A DNA stretch of 64,000 nucleotides from Diplodia intermedia. Taxonomy: Eukaryota > Ascomycota > Dothideomycetes > Botryosphaeriales > Botryosphaeriaceae. The first letter of the stretch is position 1; the number at the start of each line of letters is the position of its first letter. Shown one piece after another: positions 43,964-54,320 of the stretch. The notes below the pieces were generated by a model. It was not told the origin of the DNA. It saw only the letters and a list, made by a program, of their open reading frames with translations, and did not search any database. The stretch is taken from positions 1 through 64,000 of the forward strand of contig JAKEKT010000138.1 in the NCBI GenBank assembly GCA_021495925.1. Direction: 5' to 3'. The position numbers and the translations under genes were made by a program.

Positions 43964-45305
43964 CTAAGCGGGAGGAGTGCCGGAAGGAACGGCGCCGGAC
44001 ATGGTGCCGTTGCCCCCATCCCCACCGCCGCCGAAGCCGGTGGCGCCGTCCTCGTTCTCGTGGCCGCCGTCGGCCTGGATGTAGGCGGCGACCGAGTAGT
44101 AGTCGTCGTCGACGTAGTTGGCCGACGTGTTGATGCCGATCTGGATCCAGGCGAACAGGCCGTCGCCGACGTCGGAGCCGAGGTAGAGGTACTCGGGGAA
44201 GGGGTCGTAGTACGTGTCGGCCTGGACAACGTCCCACATGTCGTCGGCGTTGGAGGTGACGGCCTGCTCGTTGGTCGTGTACGGGTAGGTGGCCTCGACG
44301 GCGGCGCGCAGCTCCTCGTTCCAGAAGAGCTGCCCGATGTGCGTGATGTTGTTGGTGTCCGAGATGGTGTTGTTGGGGAACACGGTCACGTTCATGTGCG
44401 CGAGCAGGTGCGTGTGCGTGGCACGGCCTGGCTGCAGCGTCAGCTGATTCATTTGCGCTTTGCAGTGTGGACGGGATGCTGCGAACCGTCGTAGTGGCCG
44501 GGGAAGATGGTCTCGAAGCCGACAACACCGTCCTGGTCGGTGACCTGGATGCCACGGAGGTAGGTCGAGTTCAGGCCGTCGGCGGCGTAGTTGCCGCTGG
44601 TCGAGATGCCCGAGTAGACACCGGTGGCGTTGGCGTTCCAGATGTCGACGTAGACATCGGGAACGGGCTCGCAGGTCTCAATGTCGACGTACTGCACCTC
44701 GAGGTACAGGTCAACACCGTCCGAGTACTGCTCTTCCTTGACGTTCTTGCGGATCATCTCTCCGACAACGTAGCTGTTCCCAAAATGTCAGCAATCACTT
44801 TCGAGCCAACCATCAGCAACGGAGACTGACTAGGGGCCGTCAGTGACCTCAGGAGCCAGGATGCAAGAGGTGTTGGCGCCGAAGATGGCATGGGCATCGG
44901 TGAACTGGTTGTACTCGCTGATGCCAGTCATGTTGTGGTTGACGGCCTCGAACTCCTCGAGAGTAGCGAGGTCACGGCGGAACTTCTGGGGTTCTGGGGT
45001 TGTCTCAGCATCGTCCGCAGCCAAAAGGCAGTGCAGGTAAGCTCACTGTTCGCAATGCCGCGCTTCTCGCGGAGATCTCGGGCAATCTGGGCACGACGAG
45101 TATGGGAGCGGGCGGTCAGGGCCTGGTGCTTCGCGGCCGAGTTGCAGTTGTCGAGGGCACGCTTGGCAGCAGAGGCACGGACAGCGCGGGCAGAGATCTC
45201 GCGCTTGACTGCATGGTGATCGTGGTGCTCGCCGGGGTGGGCGGCAGCAGAGGCGAAGAGTCCGGCAGCGACGGCGGCGCCGGTGAATTTGGTGATGTTG
45301 ACCAT
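43964..45305 (-). CDS. Secreted intradiol ring-cleavage dioxygenase
   Basis: Four exons (45305-45047, 44993-44831, 44773-44487, 44427-43964; introns 53, 57 and 59 nt) give 390 residues. The signal peptide (TGAAVAAGLFASAAA) precedes a His-rich stretch (HPGEHHDHH) and a Lys/Arg-rich helical region. The catalytic domain starts at GPYYVVGE; the four non-heme iron(III) ligands are Y194 (GVYSG), Y235 (GHYDG), H241 and H243 (THTHLLAH). Intron 3 falls between the last Tyr and the His pair, which helped fix the junction. The family opens catechol-type rings between the two hydroxyls with oxygen. A secreted form suggests extracellular attack on plant or lignin-derived phenols. The C-terminus is Gly-rich and disordered. 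Confidence 0.93.
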
Positions 45306-46925
45306 GTCGAAAGAAAGGCTGGAACTGAATGAGAGGGTTGGAGTTCAACGAGAGCGATGTTGAGCTTGATGGAGACGGCAAATTACAGCAGCTATATACT
45401 CATGCTGTGTGCTTCGCCATCCCAAGGTATCCCCCTTCGGGCATCCAGCTGCGTAAAACGCGTCGTCAACAAGTGGCAGGGGTGTACTCGGGCCAAGTCA
45501 GCATCGTCCTTAGCGTGCTGCTTCCTTCCTATCCAAGCTCTGCCAAGATGAGAGAAGAAGCGTTCATACGCTTTGCCCCATTGTCCCAGATCATTGCAAT
45601 CCCAGTGGATTCCTCTGCCAATGCTCTTTAATGACTCTCGGCCCAAAACACCAGCAGTCCCCGACGCTCGCCATGTCGGGTTGACTCCAACGACAACACA
45701 GCGCGAGGACCTTTCAGCACCGCAGTAGGCGACGTCATCTACAAGGCCAGAAACCCGGACGAGGCCTCGCTTCTAGCCTGGAGTTTGGGGGGTTCGACGC
45801 CTCGTTCCAGCGCAAGGACGTTTAATCCAGATTGTCGAGCTGCTTGGCGTTGGGCGGTGCACTTTCAACCACCAATGACCTCGCACGCATTCGTAACATG
45901 CACCGTAGCGTAGCCGGTGAGTGCGTAAGCTCTTTTCTCTATCGATGGGGTTTTGCCTTGCACAGACCGGCGCGAGCTGTATGGACGCGTGGATTTTCGC
46001 TGCTGTCCCAGACCACGACCCGCCGCTTAAGCAATTCCGGAGCGCTTGAACGCGTCGGGAGCCTCTTACAAGGCTCACATTCGTTTCGTGAAACTTACGC
46101 GCTCCATGAAGCTTTTCATTGGTAGAGTTCCTAGTGTATTGGATGAGGATGCGGACATATCGGAGAAGCCATCCCATCCCTCGGCTTTCAACATCCTCTT
46201 TGCCCTCTTCGCGGTATTGCGGCCGTGAAGGTGCAGCACTTGATCCAAAATCAGTGAAACACCATCTATAGGTACAACGCACTCGTTCTGCAAAGTTTGG
46301 TCTCGTTTCGAGTTCTTTCAGACGAGATATACTGCCTCGGACATTGAGCCCGAAGCTCGGAGTTGCTGCATTTGGCCTTCGGGGGCATGAATGCCTCGGA
46401 GTTTGCAGAAAGACTTAGGGATCTGGATACTTCCTTTCGACCAACGAAAGCCCTTGGAATAATCAATACTTCCGTTTAAAGCCCGTAGTTGCAAAGTCCG
46501 AGGTTCAAACGTTCAAACCCGAACCGTCCGCATGTAGTAGTCAAGCAGGAGTAGACGTTGAATTTAAGTATCCTTAGCGCAACGGGTCTTATACTGTACT
46601 ACGTAAATCACAGGCATCTCACTGGTAGGTTCTAAGGGATCTCACGTCATCGTAAGGACCTGGGAGGTACAACTCCGGTTTTTTGTTCATTTTTCATTCT
46701 GAATGAGTGTGCACAAAAAACATTGAGACAGGGAAGAATAAAGCCCGTTCTTCAGAAGCAAAGATTTTAATGCATTCAGACATACTTCAAGTAAGCCCTT
46801 AGCAAACGAGTGAAAGAAGCTTGAAAACAGCTTGAGCGACCAATTGCAGGCAGTTTTCGCCATGCAGTGAGATGAAGGAAAGAAAGAAAAAAATATATAC
46901 AAGATCAAGAAACACACCACAGAGT
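45306..46925. other. Gene-poor stretch, 1.6 kb
   Basis: Promoter of the secreted dioxygenase and 3' flank of the alginate-lyase-like gene. The frames present are short and without motifs. Base composition is lower in GC than the neighbouring genes. Confidence 0.45.
45393..45398 (-). promoter_or_regulatory. TATA-like box of the secreted dioxygenase gene
   Basis: TATATA (within GCTATATACT on the plus strand) lies ~88 bp upstream of the start codon at 45305. Confidence 0.4.
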
Positions 46926-48199
46926 TTAGATGGTGTAAAGGAGCGTTCCAAAGCCCAACTGATCAAACCCACCGCTGTTCGGGCCGTAATCACCACCACC
47001 GCCCTCGGCACCACCAGCATCGTCCCTCACCAGCTGCGCGTACTGCTCGGAGAAGGGCGCGTCCAGGCCCTCGATCTTGACGTAGTGGTTGTAGATGAGC
47101 TCCCAGATGGGACGGATGTTGCCGCGGTTCTGCTCGCTGATGACGTCCTGGGTCACGTCGCTGTTGACGTAGGTCGTGTACTGCACGTCGTTGCCCAAGT
47201 TGTAGCTGGCGGCGTACTCGGCGCCGCGCAGGATGCGGTAGTCGTCGTACGCGAAGAGGTTGATGCCTTGGTTGTACGCCATCTGCGCGAAGGCGCCGAC
47301 GAGGCCAATATCCAGCATTGTGTGGCCTTGGTCGCGGCCCGCCTGGTTGATTGAATTAGCTTATCGAAGGACGAGGATGATTTTTGGAAGAAGCTCTTAC
47401 CTCCTGAACTTGGGCGGTGCCGTCATCGTACACGATCCAGAACAGCTTCTCGATGGCGCCGTTGCCCGTGCCGCTGTAGAAGTAGTTGATGGCTTCGTCG
47501 ACCATGGTCTGGTTGTCCGACAGAATACCGGCGGAGAGCGCGGTCGCCATGTTGCACAAGTCCCAGTTGGCCCAGTAGTGGTCGTCGGCCGCGTCGTTGT
47601 GCTCGATGAAGAAACGGTGGTTCATGGGATAGAAGACGTCGACAAGCATGGCCGCCGCCGCTGCCAAATCATCGTCGGTGAAGCCGTCGAAGTCGCGGAG
47701 GATCTCGGCCGCGTTGGCGAACTGGTAGCCGTAGAGACCCGATGCGAGGTATTTGTCACTGTTGCCAGAGATCTCCTTGAGAGTGCTGGACCACGCGTTG
47801 ACGACGTTGGCGGCAGCGGTTCCGAAGGCTTCGTCGCCGGTGACTTTCCAGCGGATGGCAAGCCTAAACGGATGAAATTGTTAGACATCAAACGTACTCC
47901 CAGGGCTTGACAAATACGTACTGGTAAGCAGCGGCAGCATCGTTGTAAGCACGGTTGAAGTTCTGTTCGCAACTGGCCGGAGTGCCCCGACAAAGGAGCT
48001 CAACGGGGTTTGCAGTGTAGGTGGATTGCGCATGCGAGTTGTTGGTCAGTTTGTACCAACCAGTCATCCAAGGCTCGTTGCCAGCATTGACATTGGTAGT
48101 GATGCGCTCGAAATCGTCGGCGGTGTGAAGCATGCCGGGGTGAACGAAAGCCGCCGAAGCGGAAAAAGCAGAACCGGCCAGCAGTGTTGAATACTTCAT
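46926..48199 (-). CDS. Secreted alginate-lyase-like protein (alpha/alpha toroid fold)
   Basis: Three exons (48199-47922, 47863-47401, 47342-46926; introns 58 nt each) give 385 residues. A signal peptide (MKYSTLLAGSAFSASAAFVHPG) is followed by helices typical of the alginate lyase/(alpha/alpha) toroid superfamily: HTADDFERITTNVNAGNEPW near the N-terminus, HYWANWDLCNMATALSAGI, and EAGRDQGHTMLDIGLVGAFAQMAYNQG, where the GRDQGHT block carries the conserved His. In bacteria this family cleaves uronic-acid polymers by beta-elimination; in fungi the natural substrate is unclear and could be a plant or fungal uronide. The last ~30 residues are Gly-rich. It lies next to the secreted dioxygenase, same strand. 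Confidence 0.87.
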
Positions 48200-49510
48200 C
48201 GTGACTATAGGATGGAAGGCGAATTGAAAAAGAAGTGGAGAGGTGGTGCTGAGCGTCTAAGCTAGATGGGCAAGATGCGCTTTTATCTGTTCAGCGTGCC
48301 CCCCTCGATTATCGCAACCAAATACGAAGCATCCGAAACCTCGACGAGGTGAGCGCTAATCCGTGGGCGAATATAGAGCAGGGGTCCCAGGTTCTGTGGC
48401 CTTGGGCAGCACCACCGTTTTGTGGATGGAGAACAGACTACGGGGCGGGCCAATGGCAGAGCAGGAAGGTCGGCAGTGCTTGATCTGCCGTGGATCTACT
48501 GATGCCAGCACTCCATATTAGGAACCCCCTTTCACTCTTGGGAGCGGAGAACAAGTTTCTTCGGGTGTTTCTCGCCGCGGCATCGACATGATTAGCTTGA
48601 AAGACGGATGCAATGGTGAGGCAGCGAAAACATCCTTCTCATTTCGGTTAAGGTTTGGAAGCACGCGTCGCGACTCGCTCTGTGATTTGTTTCCCCTGGC
48701 GCCCGCCGGGACTTGCCGCAGCAACTTCTCTGGAGAACCGGGGGTGGCGTAACGTGATGTGCAGTTTTATCGTCCGCATTGGCCCAAACTAGTAGCCCAG
48801 TGGTTTAGCTGATTGCCGAGATTGGTAGTTTGAACATCGCTTAAAGGAAATGCCTCGTCGCCCGTCCCGTGTCCCGTCCGCCGGCATGTCTTCCGGACCG
48901 TATTCCGATGGATAACACCACCGGCCCTTGTGCCGGAACATGGCCGTGAGGCTGATCGGTGACCCCGTCTTACGCAACAGCGCACACAACAAGACGTACG
49001 ATCCCCTTTTCCATCGAACGATCAATATCAGCTCCGGTGGGAGAACAACACATCACTGCCTACTTTGGCTCCCCTACACATTGGGAAATTCCTCTATTGT
49101 ACAAGGATCGTTTCGGGCAGTGTTCTAAAGAAAGCAACAGGCAGTGGAATGTGAAGCTCGGTCTTCGGGGCCAAAGAAAGGAGAATGTGGCATCTTTACC
49201 ACTTCCAGGTGTGCTCTCGAGGCCATCCGTCTCTAACTCAACCGCAGTTGACAAGCAGTCAAAATGGATTTTATATTCGTAACCCTCACCGAAGTCACTG
49301 AACTCCCCAACCAGCAAGTCCGCGTTGGCTCTGACCACACGGTTGTTTGCCTGTTTCGAATCCGTATGATCGGCACCGTAAAATCCACCACGTTGCGCAT
49401 ACTGGCAAAACCCCAACCGCGCCCAGAGCGCATCTCCAAGCCTCGTACCTCGTACCCCGTTTTGGCTCCATCACCCACCCCACGACCACGACCACCGCCC
49501 CCGCCAAGGC
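48200..49510. other. Gene-poor stretch, 1.3 kb
   Basis: Promoter of the alginate-lyase-like gene (weak ATAAAA element near 48281-48286, ~80 bp upstream) and 3' flank of the CMD-family gene. A tRNA-like A box at 48790-48800 lacks a B box. No gene is supported. Confidence 0.4.
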
Positions 49511-50113
49511 CTACTTCGCCTCCGGCGGCACCTCCATCTCCTTCCCGTTCATCTCGCCCACATCGAGCGCGACCAGGACCCTGCTCACGCAATTATACGC
49601 CGCCACCGCCGTCGTCAGCTCGACGACCTCCCTCTCGCCAAAGTGGCGCCTCAGCCCCTCAAACACGTCGTCCGCGACCCTGACCTCGATCGTCATGGCA
49701 TCCGCATACCGTATCACCGCCTTCTCCCTCTCCCCCAACACGCCGTCTCCCTCTTCACCCACCGGCACCTTCTTCAGCACCCACTCCAGCACCTCGCGCC
49801 GCACGCCCGCCTTGGCCGCCAGCGCCGCGTGCGCGCGCCACTCCCACACGGCGTCGGTCAGCGCGCCGACGCGGCTGACGGCCAGCTCGAGCGCGGCGGC
49901 GTCGACGACCGTCCGCGACCGGATCGCGCCCAGGAAGCCGTTCCAGCCGTCGGCCACGGGCGGGCTGTGCAGCAGCGCGCGGTCGAGCGGGATCAGCGGC
50001 CGCGGCCGCCGCCGCGCCGCGATGCGCTCGTAGATGGCCGCCGTCGCGGCCGGGTCCGGGTTCGCCGGCGACGCCTCGGCCGGCGCCTCGGCGGGCGCGT
50101 AGGGCAGGCGCAT
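49511..50113 (-). CDS. Carboxymuconolactone decarboxylase (CMD/AhpD)-family protein
   Basis: A single exon of 200 residues from the ATG at 50113. The all-helical CMD fold is shown by LELAVSRVGALTDAVWEWRAHAALAAKAGV (W90-E-W-x2-H95, the usual EW..H signature), then KAVIRYADAMTIEVRV, FGEREVVELTTAVAAYNCVSRVL. It lacks the Cys-x2-Cys pair of AhpD peroxidase members, so decarboxylase- or isomerase-like chemistry is likelier than thiol peroxidase. The frame stays open upstream to 50506, with an Arg/Pro-rich extension that could be a mitochondrial presequence if an earlier ATG (near 50311) is used. It is next to an intradiol dioxygenase and a carboxy-muconate cyclase, which supports a role in lactone conversion of the beta-ketoadipate route (inference). 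Confidence 0.82.
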   Translation of the reverse strand: MRLPYAPAEAPAEASPANPDPAATAAIYERIAARRRPRPLIPLDRALLHSPPVADGWNGFLGAIRSRTVVDAAALELAVSRVGALTDAVWEWRAHAALAAKAGVRREVLEWVLKKVPVGEEGDGVLGEREKAVIRYADAMTIEVRVADDVFEGLRRHFGEREVVELTTAVAAYNCVSRVLVALDVGEMNGKEMEVPPEAK

Positions 50114-50665
50114 CGTGCGGGGCCCGGTCGTCGAGAGCGGTCGTCGTCGTCGTAGTAGCGGGTTCTTTGGTTTTGTGTGGTGGTAAAGGGATGGCCGGGA
50201 TGGGGAGGTCTTGGAGAGGCCTGGGGGGTGGGTTAGATTGGTGGGTGTGCGGTTGCAGCGCTCGATTGGTGGCCGGCGCTTACCTGGTGCCTTGCAGAAA
50301 CGCAATCTCATGGGCGCAGGCGGGATCGGGGGATGTCGCCCGCATATATGCTGTGGAAGGGACGCAATTGAGGGGTAGGCGTCATGGTGGGGTAGCGTGC
50401 AGCATCCAAGCTTTCGGTAGCGTGCATGCGCATTGCGGCTCGACGGAACTTGGGTCGCGGTAAAAGACTTACCCACCGTTCCAGAACCACACAACAAGTC
50501 AATCACGGCAAAGAAACTGGCATGTACAATGTTCTCTCAATTCTCTCCATGTGATATCATATCAACGCTGAAATATTCGCGTGCAGAGTGGCCCAGAGCT
50601 CCCAATAAACAAAACCAAGTATTTACAACGCCAAATATGCCCAATAAACCATCCAAACCCGTTTT
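50114..50665. other. Intergenic region, 0.55 kb
   Basis: Upstream of the CMD-family gene and 3' flank of the dioxygenase. An N-terminal extension of the CMD gene may use part of it; nothing else is seen. Confidence 0.45.
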
Positions 50666-51627
50666 TTAAATGGACGACGAGATCTTGCCTGCGGCGTCCT
50701 TGGGCGCCAGGCGGACGTTGTACTCGAGGTCGAGAGAGGCCTTGTCATCGCCCTCCTTGGGGCTGAAGTGGATGATCAGGTCGTCCTTGACGGCGAAGAC
50801 GGAGTCGTCGACGAGGTGGGGGTCGGTGTCGGGGTAGAGCTGGGTGACGACGGGCTTGTAGTCGGGGTGGCTGACCATCAGGTGGAGATGAGCAGGCCTC
50901 CACGGGCTGCGGTCCATCAGGCGGAGCAGCACACCGGCGGGGCCGTCGGTGGGCAGGGCGTAGGCGGTGGGCTTGAGCATGTAGAAGTGGTATTCGCCCT
51001 TCTCGTTGGTCCTGAACTTGCCGCGCAGGTTGTTGGGCGTCTGGCCCTCGGGGTCCTGGAAGTCGTACTTTCCGTTGGAGTTGGCCTGCCAGATGTCGAA
51101 GACGACGTTGGGGATGGGCTTCTTGGTCTCGATGTCGATGACCTTGCCGTGCATCAGAGAGACCTCGCCGTTGTGCGGGCAGTCGATGATGCTGCCGCCG
51201 TTCTCGCGGAAGGGAGCGTGGGGGCTCCAGAAGGGGCCGAGGATGGTGGACGAGGTAGGCGCCTCGCCGGTGGCAGACAGGTGCTTGTTGGCGATCTCGT
51301 CGACGAGACTGGACAAGGTCGGTTAGCTAAGAGCGCCACGCTCCTGAGGGTGCGGGGGGCTCACGATTCCAGGCCGATGACGTCGGTGATGCGGTGCGTC
51401 TCGTTCCTCTTGCCGTCGCTCTCGGCCCAGAGCTTGCCGCACTGGTTCATGAACTCGACACCAGCCATCCACTCCTCGGTGGTGAGCTCAACCTCGCGGG
51501 CAAAGTCGTGGATGTGCTTGAGCATGGCGCTCAGGACGAAGCGGGCACGCGGCGGGCAGGCCGGGCCAAGCGCGTTGATGACATTCTCGGTGAACTTGGG
51601 GTCGAACTTCTCGGAGGACATGGCCAT
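50666..51627 (-). CDS. Cytosolic intradiol dioxygenase (protocatechuate / hydroxyquinol / catechol type)
   Basis: Two exons (51627-51365, 51308-50666; 56-nt intron) give 301 residues. The start is MAMSSEKF or, six bases later, MSSEKF. A helical N-terminal linker domain (typical of catechol and hydroxyquinol dioxygenases) leads into STILGPFWSPHAPFRENG. The iron(III) ligands are all present: Y169 (NGKYDFQD), Y204 (PTAYALPTDGP), H228 and H230 (RPAHLHL). There is no signal peptide. The head-to-head carboxy-muconate cyclase and nearby lactonase suggest that the physiological substrate is protocatechuate, as in the Aspergillus prcA/prcB/prcC set; hydroxyquinol or catechol remains possible because family membership alone does not fix substrate. 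Confidence 0.92.
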
Positions 51628-52141
51628 TGCTGCGGTGGGGTGGTGCCGAAGTTGGGGACTGGGTCTGCGACTGCGAATGAGGAGGAAAGTGCGTAGGGTG
51701 AAGACTTGGAGGGTAGCAGTGTCGAACCAGGGCCGCACAGCTTATAAGTGCGCAGCGTGAGGCCTCATGGGGGCACGCGGCAGATCCATCGGCTGAGACC
51801 TTTTACTCTGGGGAAGCGTTGGCTGGCGCCGAGCAGGGCGCCGTTCGTTGCCGGCGTGTTTCCCGTTCACCAGGGCCCCCGCAGCCCAGCCCCGCGCACG
51901 CCCCAGACCTTCGCCTCGCACGACCCGCGCTGCCGACCGTCGGCGCGCTGTTGCAAAAGAAGCCCCGCCATTGGCTGTGCAACAACCGATGGTAGCAACC
52001 GGCGCATCCCCGTCGCCCCGTGGCCCAGGGTAATCTCTCTTCCATCCCACGCTTTACCCAACACGGCATCGAGCTCTGGCCTCACGCGCGCCTGTACCGG
52101 AGCTCGCAGCTGTCCCCGCCGCAATACTCATCGAGCTTCAG
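51628..52141. promoter_or_regulatory. Bidirectional promoter of the ring-cleavage cluster
   Basis: 514 bp between divergent dioxygenase and cyclase genes. It holds CTTATAAG at 51741-51748 (~115 bp upstream of the dioxygenase start) and a near-perfect everted CCG-N5-CGG within GCCGACCGTCGGC (51932-51944), the format bound by Zn2Cys6 regulators. Functional use is not shown by sequence. Confidence 0.45.
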
Positions 52142-53551
52142 ATGCGCGCGTCCTGCCGACTCTTCCAGCACCTCGCACAATCGCGACCCTTCGCCAGGAT
52201 GGGCAAGCATCACTTGATGGTCGGCACCTGGGTCCGCCCGGGCGCCATCTTCACCTTTGAGTTCGACGACGAGGCGCTGACCTTGAACCTCGTCAAGCGC
52301 ACTGAGATCGACTACGACGAGCCCATCTCGTGGATGACCTTCAGCGTGAGCCTTCCCCAAGCGCAGCCCCCTCGACGTCGCCCGATGCTTTGACAGCGGT
52401 TTCCCTTCTTTTTTTTTTTCTCTCGCGACGCATGCAAGACTGATTGGTGATCCGGGAGGCAGCATGACAGGAAGCAGATTTACGGCGCGTCCATGAAGAC
52501 GTGGACCAGCTACTCCGTCAAGAGCCCGACCGAAATTGAGCGAAGCGCATCACACCCCATTGCTGGCCACGGTACGTCTCTGCATCCCTCAATTCCACGG
52601 GGAACCCATCCAGGCGGCCTATCCTTCTCCACCTCAGGTGATCTAACATAACATTCTTCCGCAACAGCCCTCGCCGCGAACAAGGATACCAACACCCGCG
52701 CCATTTTCCTCCTCGCCGCCAAGCAGGCTCCATACAACGTCTACGGCAACCCCTTCTACGACTACGCTGGCTTTGGCAATGTCTTGTCGGTCAATGAGGA
52801 TGGCTCGCTGAAGGAGAACATTCAGAACTACGAGTATGAGCCCAAGACTGGCATCCACGGCATGGTCTTCGACCCAACAGAGACCTACCTGTACTCGGCG
52901 GATCTGCGCGCAAACAAGGTGTGGACGCACAAGAAGGACCCTGAAACCGGCCAGTTGACCCTACTCGGGTCTTTGGAGGCGCCAGACCCAGGTGACCATC
53001 CACGATGGGTTGAGATGCATCCAAGTGGGAACTACATCTATGTCCTGAACGAGGCTGGCAACAACCTTGCAGAATATGTGATTGACCAGCAAACGCATCT
53101 GCCCGTTTTCACTCACCGCACCTTCCCCCTCATCCCGCCAGGTATGTGAAATCTACCGTGTCGCCCGAAGCCTGTGCTGATTCGCCCTGCAGGCCTCAGA
53201 TATAACGTCAAAAACTACCGTGCCGATGTCGTCTTCACTACACAGAGCGGGAAGACGCTATTTGCGACGACGCGATCGAACACAATCGGCGTGCCCGGCT
53301 ACATCAGCGCTTTCAGCCTGGCGGAAAACGGCAGCATCGAGAAGCAACTGTTCATGAACCCCACTTCGTCCAGTGGCGGCCACTCGAACGCGATCGCACC
53401 CTGTCCGTGGACCGACGAATACATTGCCATCACAGACGACACTGTGGGCTTCATCGAGATGTACAGATGGCAGGATGGATTCTTGGGCAGGGTTGCGAGA
53501 TGTGAGGTGACGGAGCCAGGGTTCGGCATGAACGCCATCTGGTACGACTAG
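52142..53551 (+). CDS. 3-carboxy-cis,cis-muconate cyclase (beta-propeller lactonising enzyme)
   Basis: Four exons (52142-52345, 52463-52571, 52668-53141, 53193-53551; introns 117, 96 and 51 nt) give 381 residues; a start at 52199 (MGKHHLMVGTW) would drop a 19-residue leader. The eukaryotic carboxy-muconate cyclase is a seven-bladed propeller unrelated to bacterial PcaB. Landmarks are HHLMVGTWVRPGAIFTFEFD, SWMTFSHDRKQIYGASMKTW, GIHGMVFDPTETYLYSADLRANKVWTH, GDHPRWVEMHPSGNYIYVLNE and SGGHSNAIAPCPW. The first acceptor was chosen because it restores HDRKQIYGA, the family spacing. It cyclises 3-carboxy-cis,cis-muconate to a carboxymuconolactone, the step after protocatechuate ring cleavage. It is divergent from the intradiol dioxygenase. 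Confidence 0.92.
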
Positions 53552-54320
53552 ACGTAGAGATTAGATTTCAATCACACGCTATTGGCCCCCGAGCTGTGTT
53601 CCTGCGTCCCTGACAGAACGTTCGCGGAAAAAGATAAACTTGGTGGTTCGATGCTGCGATGCGCGTGCAGAGAGTTCATCCGGATGAGATCTTGACCCAG
53701 AAAGGAAATTCGACAACAGACTGCGCGCGCGCAAACACAAGAGTCGAACAACATTGCTACACATCTTCTTTCGATGTATTCTTTCGAGTTTTTGAGTGCT
53801 CATCGGGCAAGCTTATACTAGAGACCCCTAACAAAATCTTTGAGCCCCCACTCGAGCGTAAGCCCACTTCGACGGCGCAGCGACGACCAAAACTCAGGCG
53901 TCGCAAAAATCGGCGGGGCACCCCGCTGACGTCGCTCGGCCATGGGCGGCTAAAGGCACATCCGAGGTCCAGTGCCGGGTTGTTCGACGGATCCACGCGG
54001 GGCGCCACATCCCGATCTCTCTGCCGGCGCCGCGGGGCAGAGCGAGCTAGGGACCGATGCGGGCGCCCACGTCGACGCAGCTCGGCTTTGCGAAGGCCAT
54101 AGTAGCTCCAAGCCCTCACAAATTATCTCCTGATGCTCACGTTGTCGCCCTCCACCAGCATCCGAGCCATTGGCCCCGCCACAGCGCAGAGACTCGTCGC
54201 CGTTTCGTTACCACCATCCGCCGCCGCTCAGACCGCATCCGTTGCCGAGCCGAGCACCCGTAACCATCGTCGCAACAATCCACAACGACGAGCAGCAGCC
54301 ACAGCCGCAGAGGAAGCAAG
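53552..54320. other. Intergenic region, 0.77 kb
   Basis: 3' flank of the cyclase and promoter of the fused hydrolase gene (same strand). GC content rises sharply toward the second gene. No gene is supported. Confidence 0.45.

Noticed and set aside
48790..48830. tRNA-like A box (TAGCCCAGTGG)
   Set aside because: No matching B box; only a partial GTTTGAAC sequence and no cloverleaf pairing.
50950..50990. Suspected loss of an iron ligand in the cytosolic dioxygenase because its N-terminal GPF motif is followed by Trp
   Set aside because: The ligand tyrosines of this family lie later; Y169, Y204, H228 and H230 are all present.
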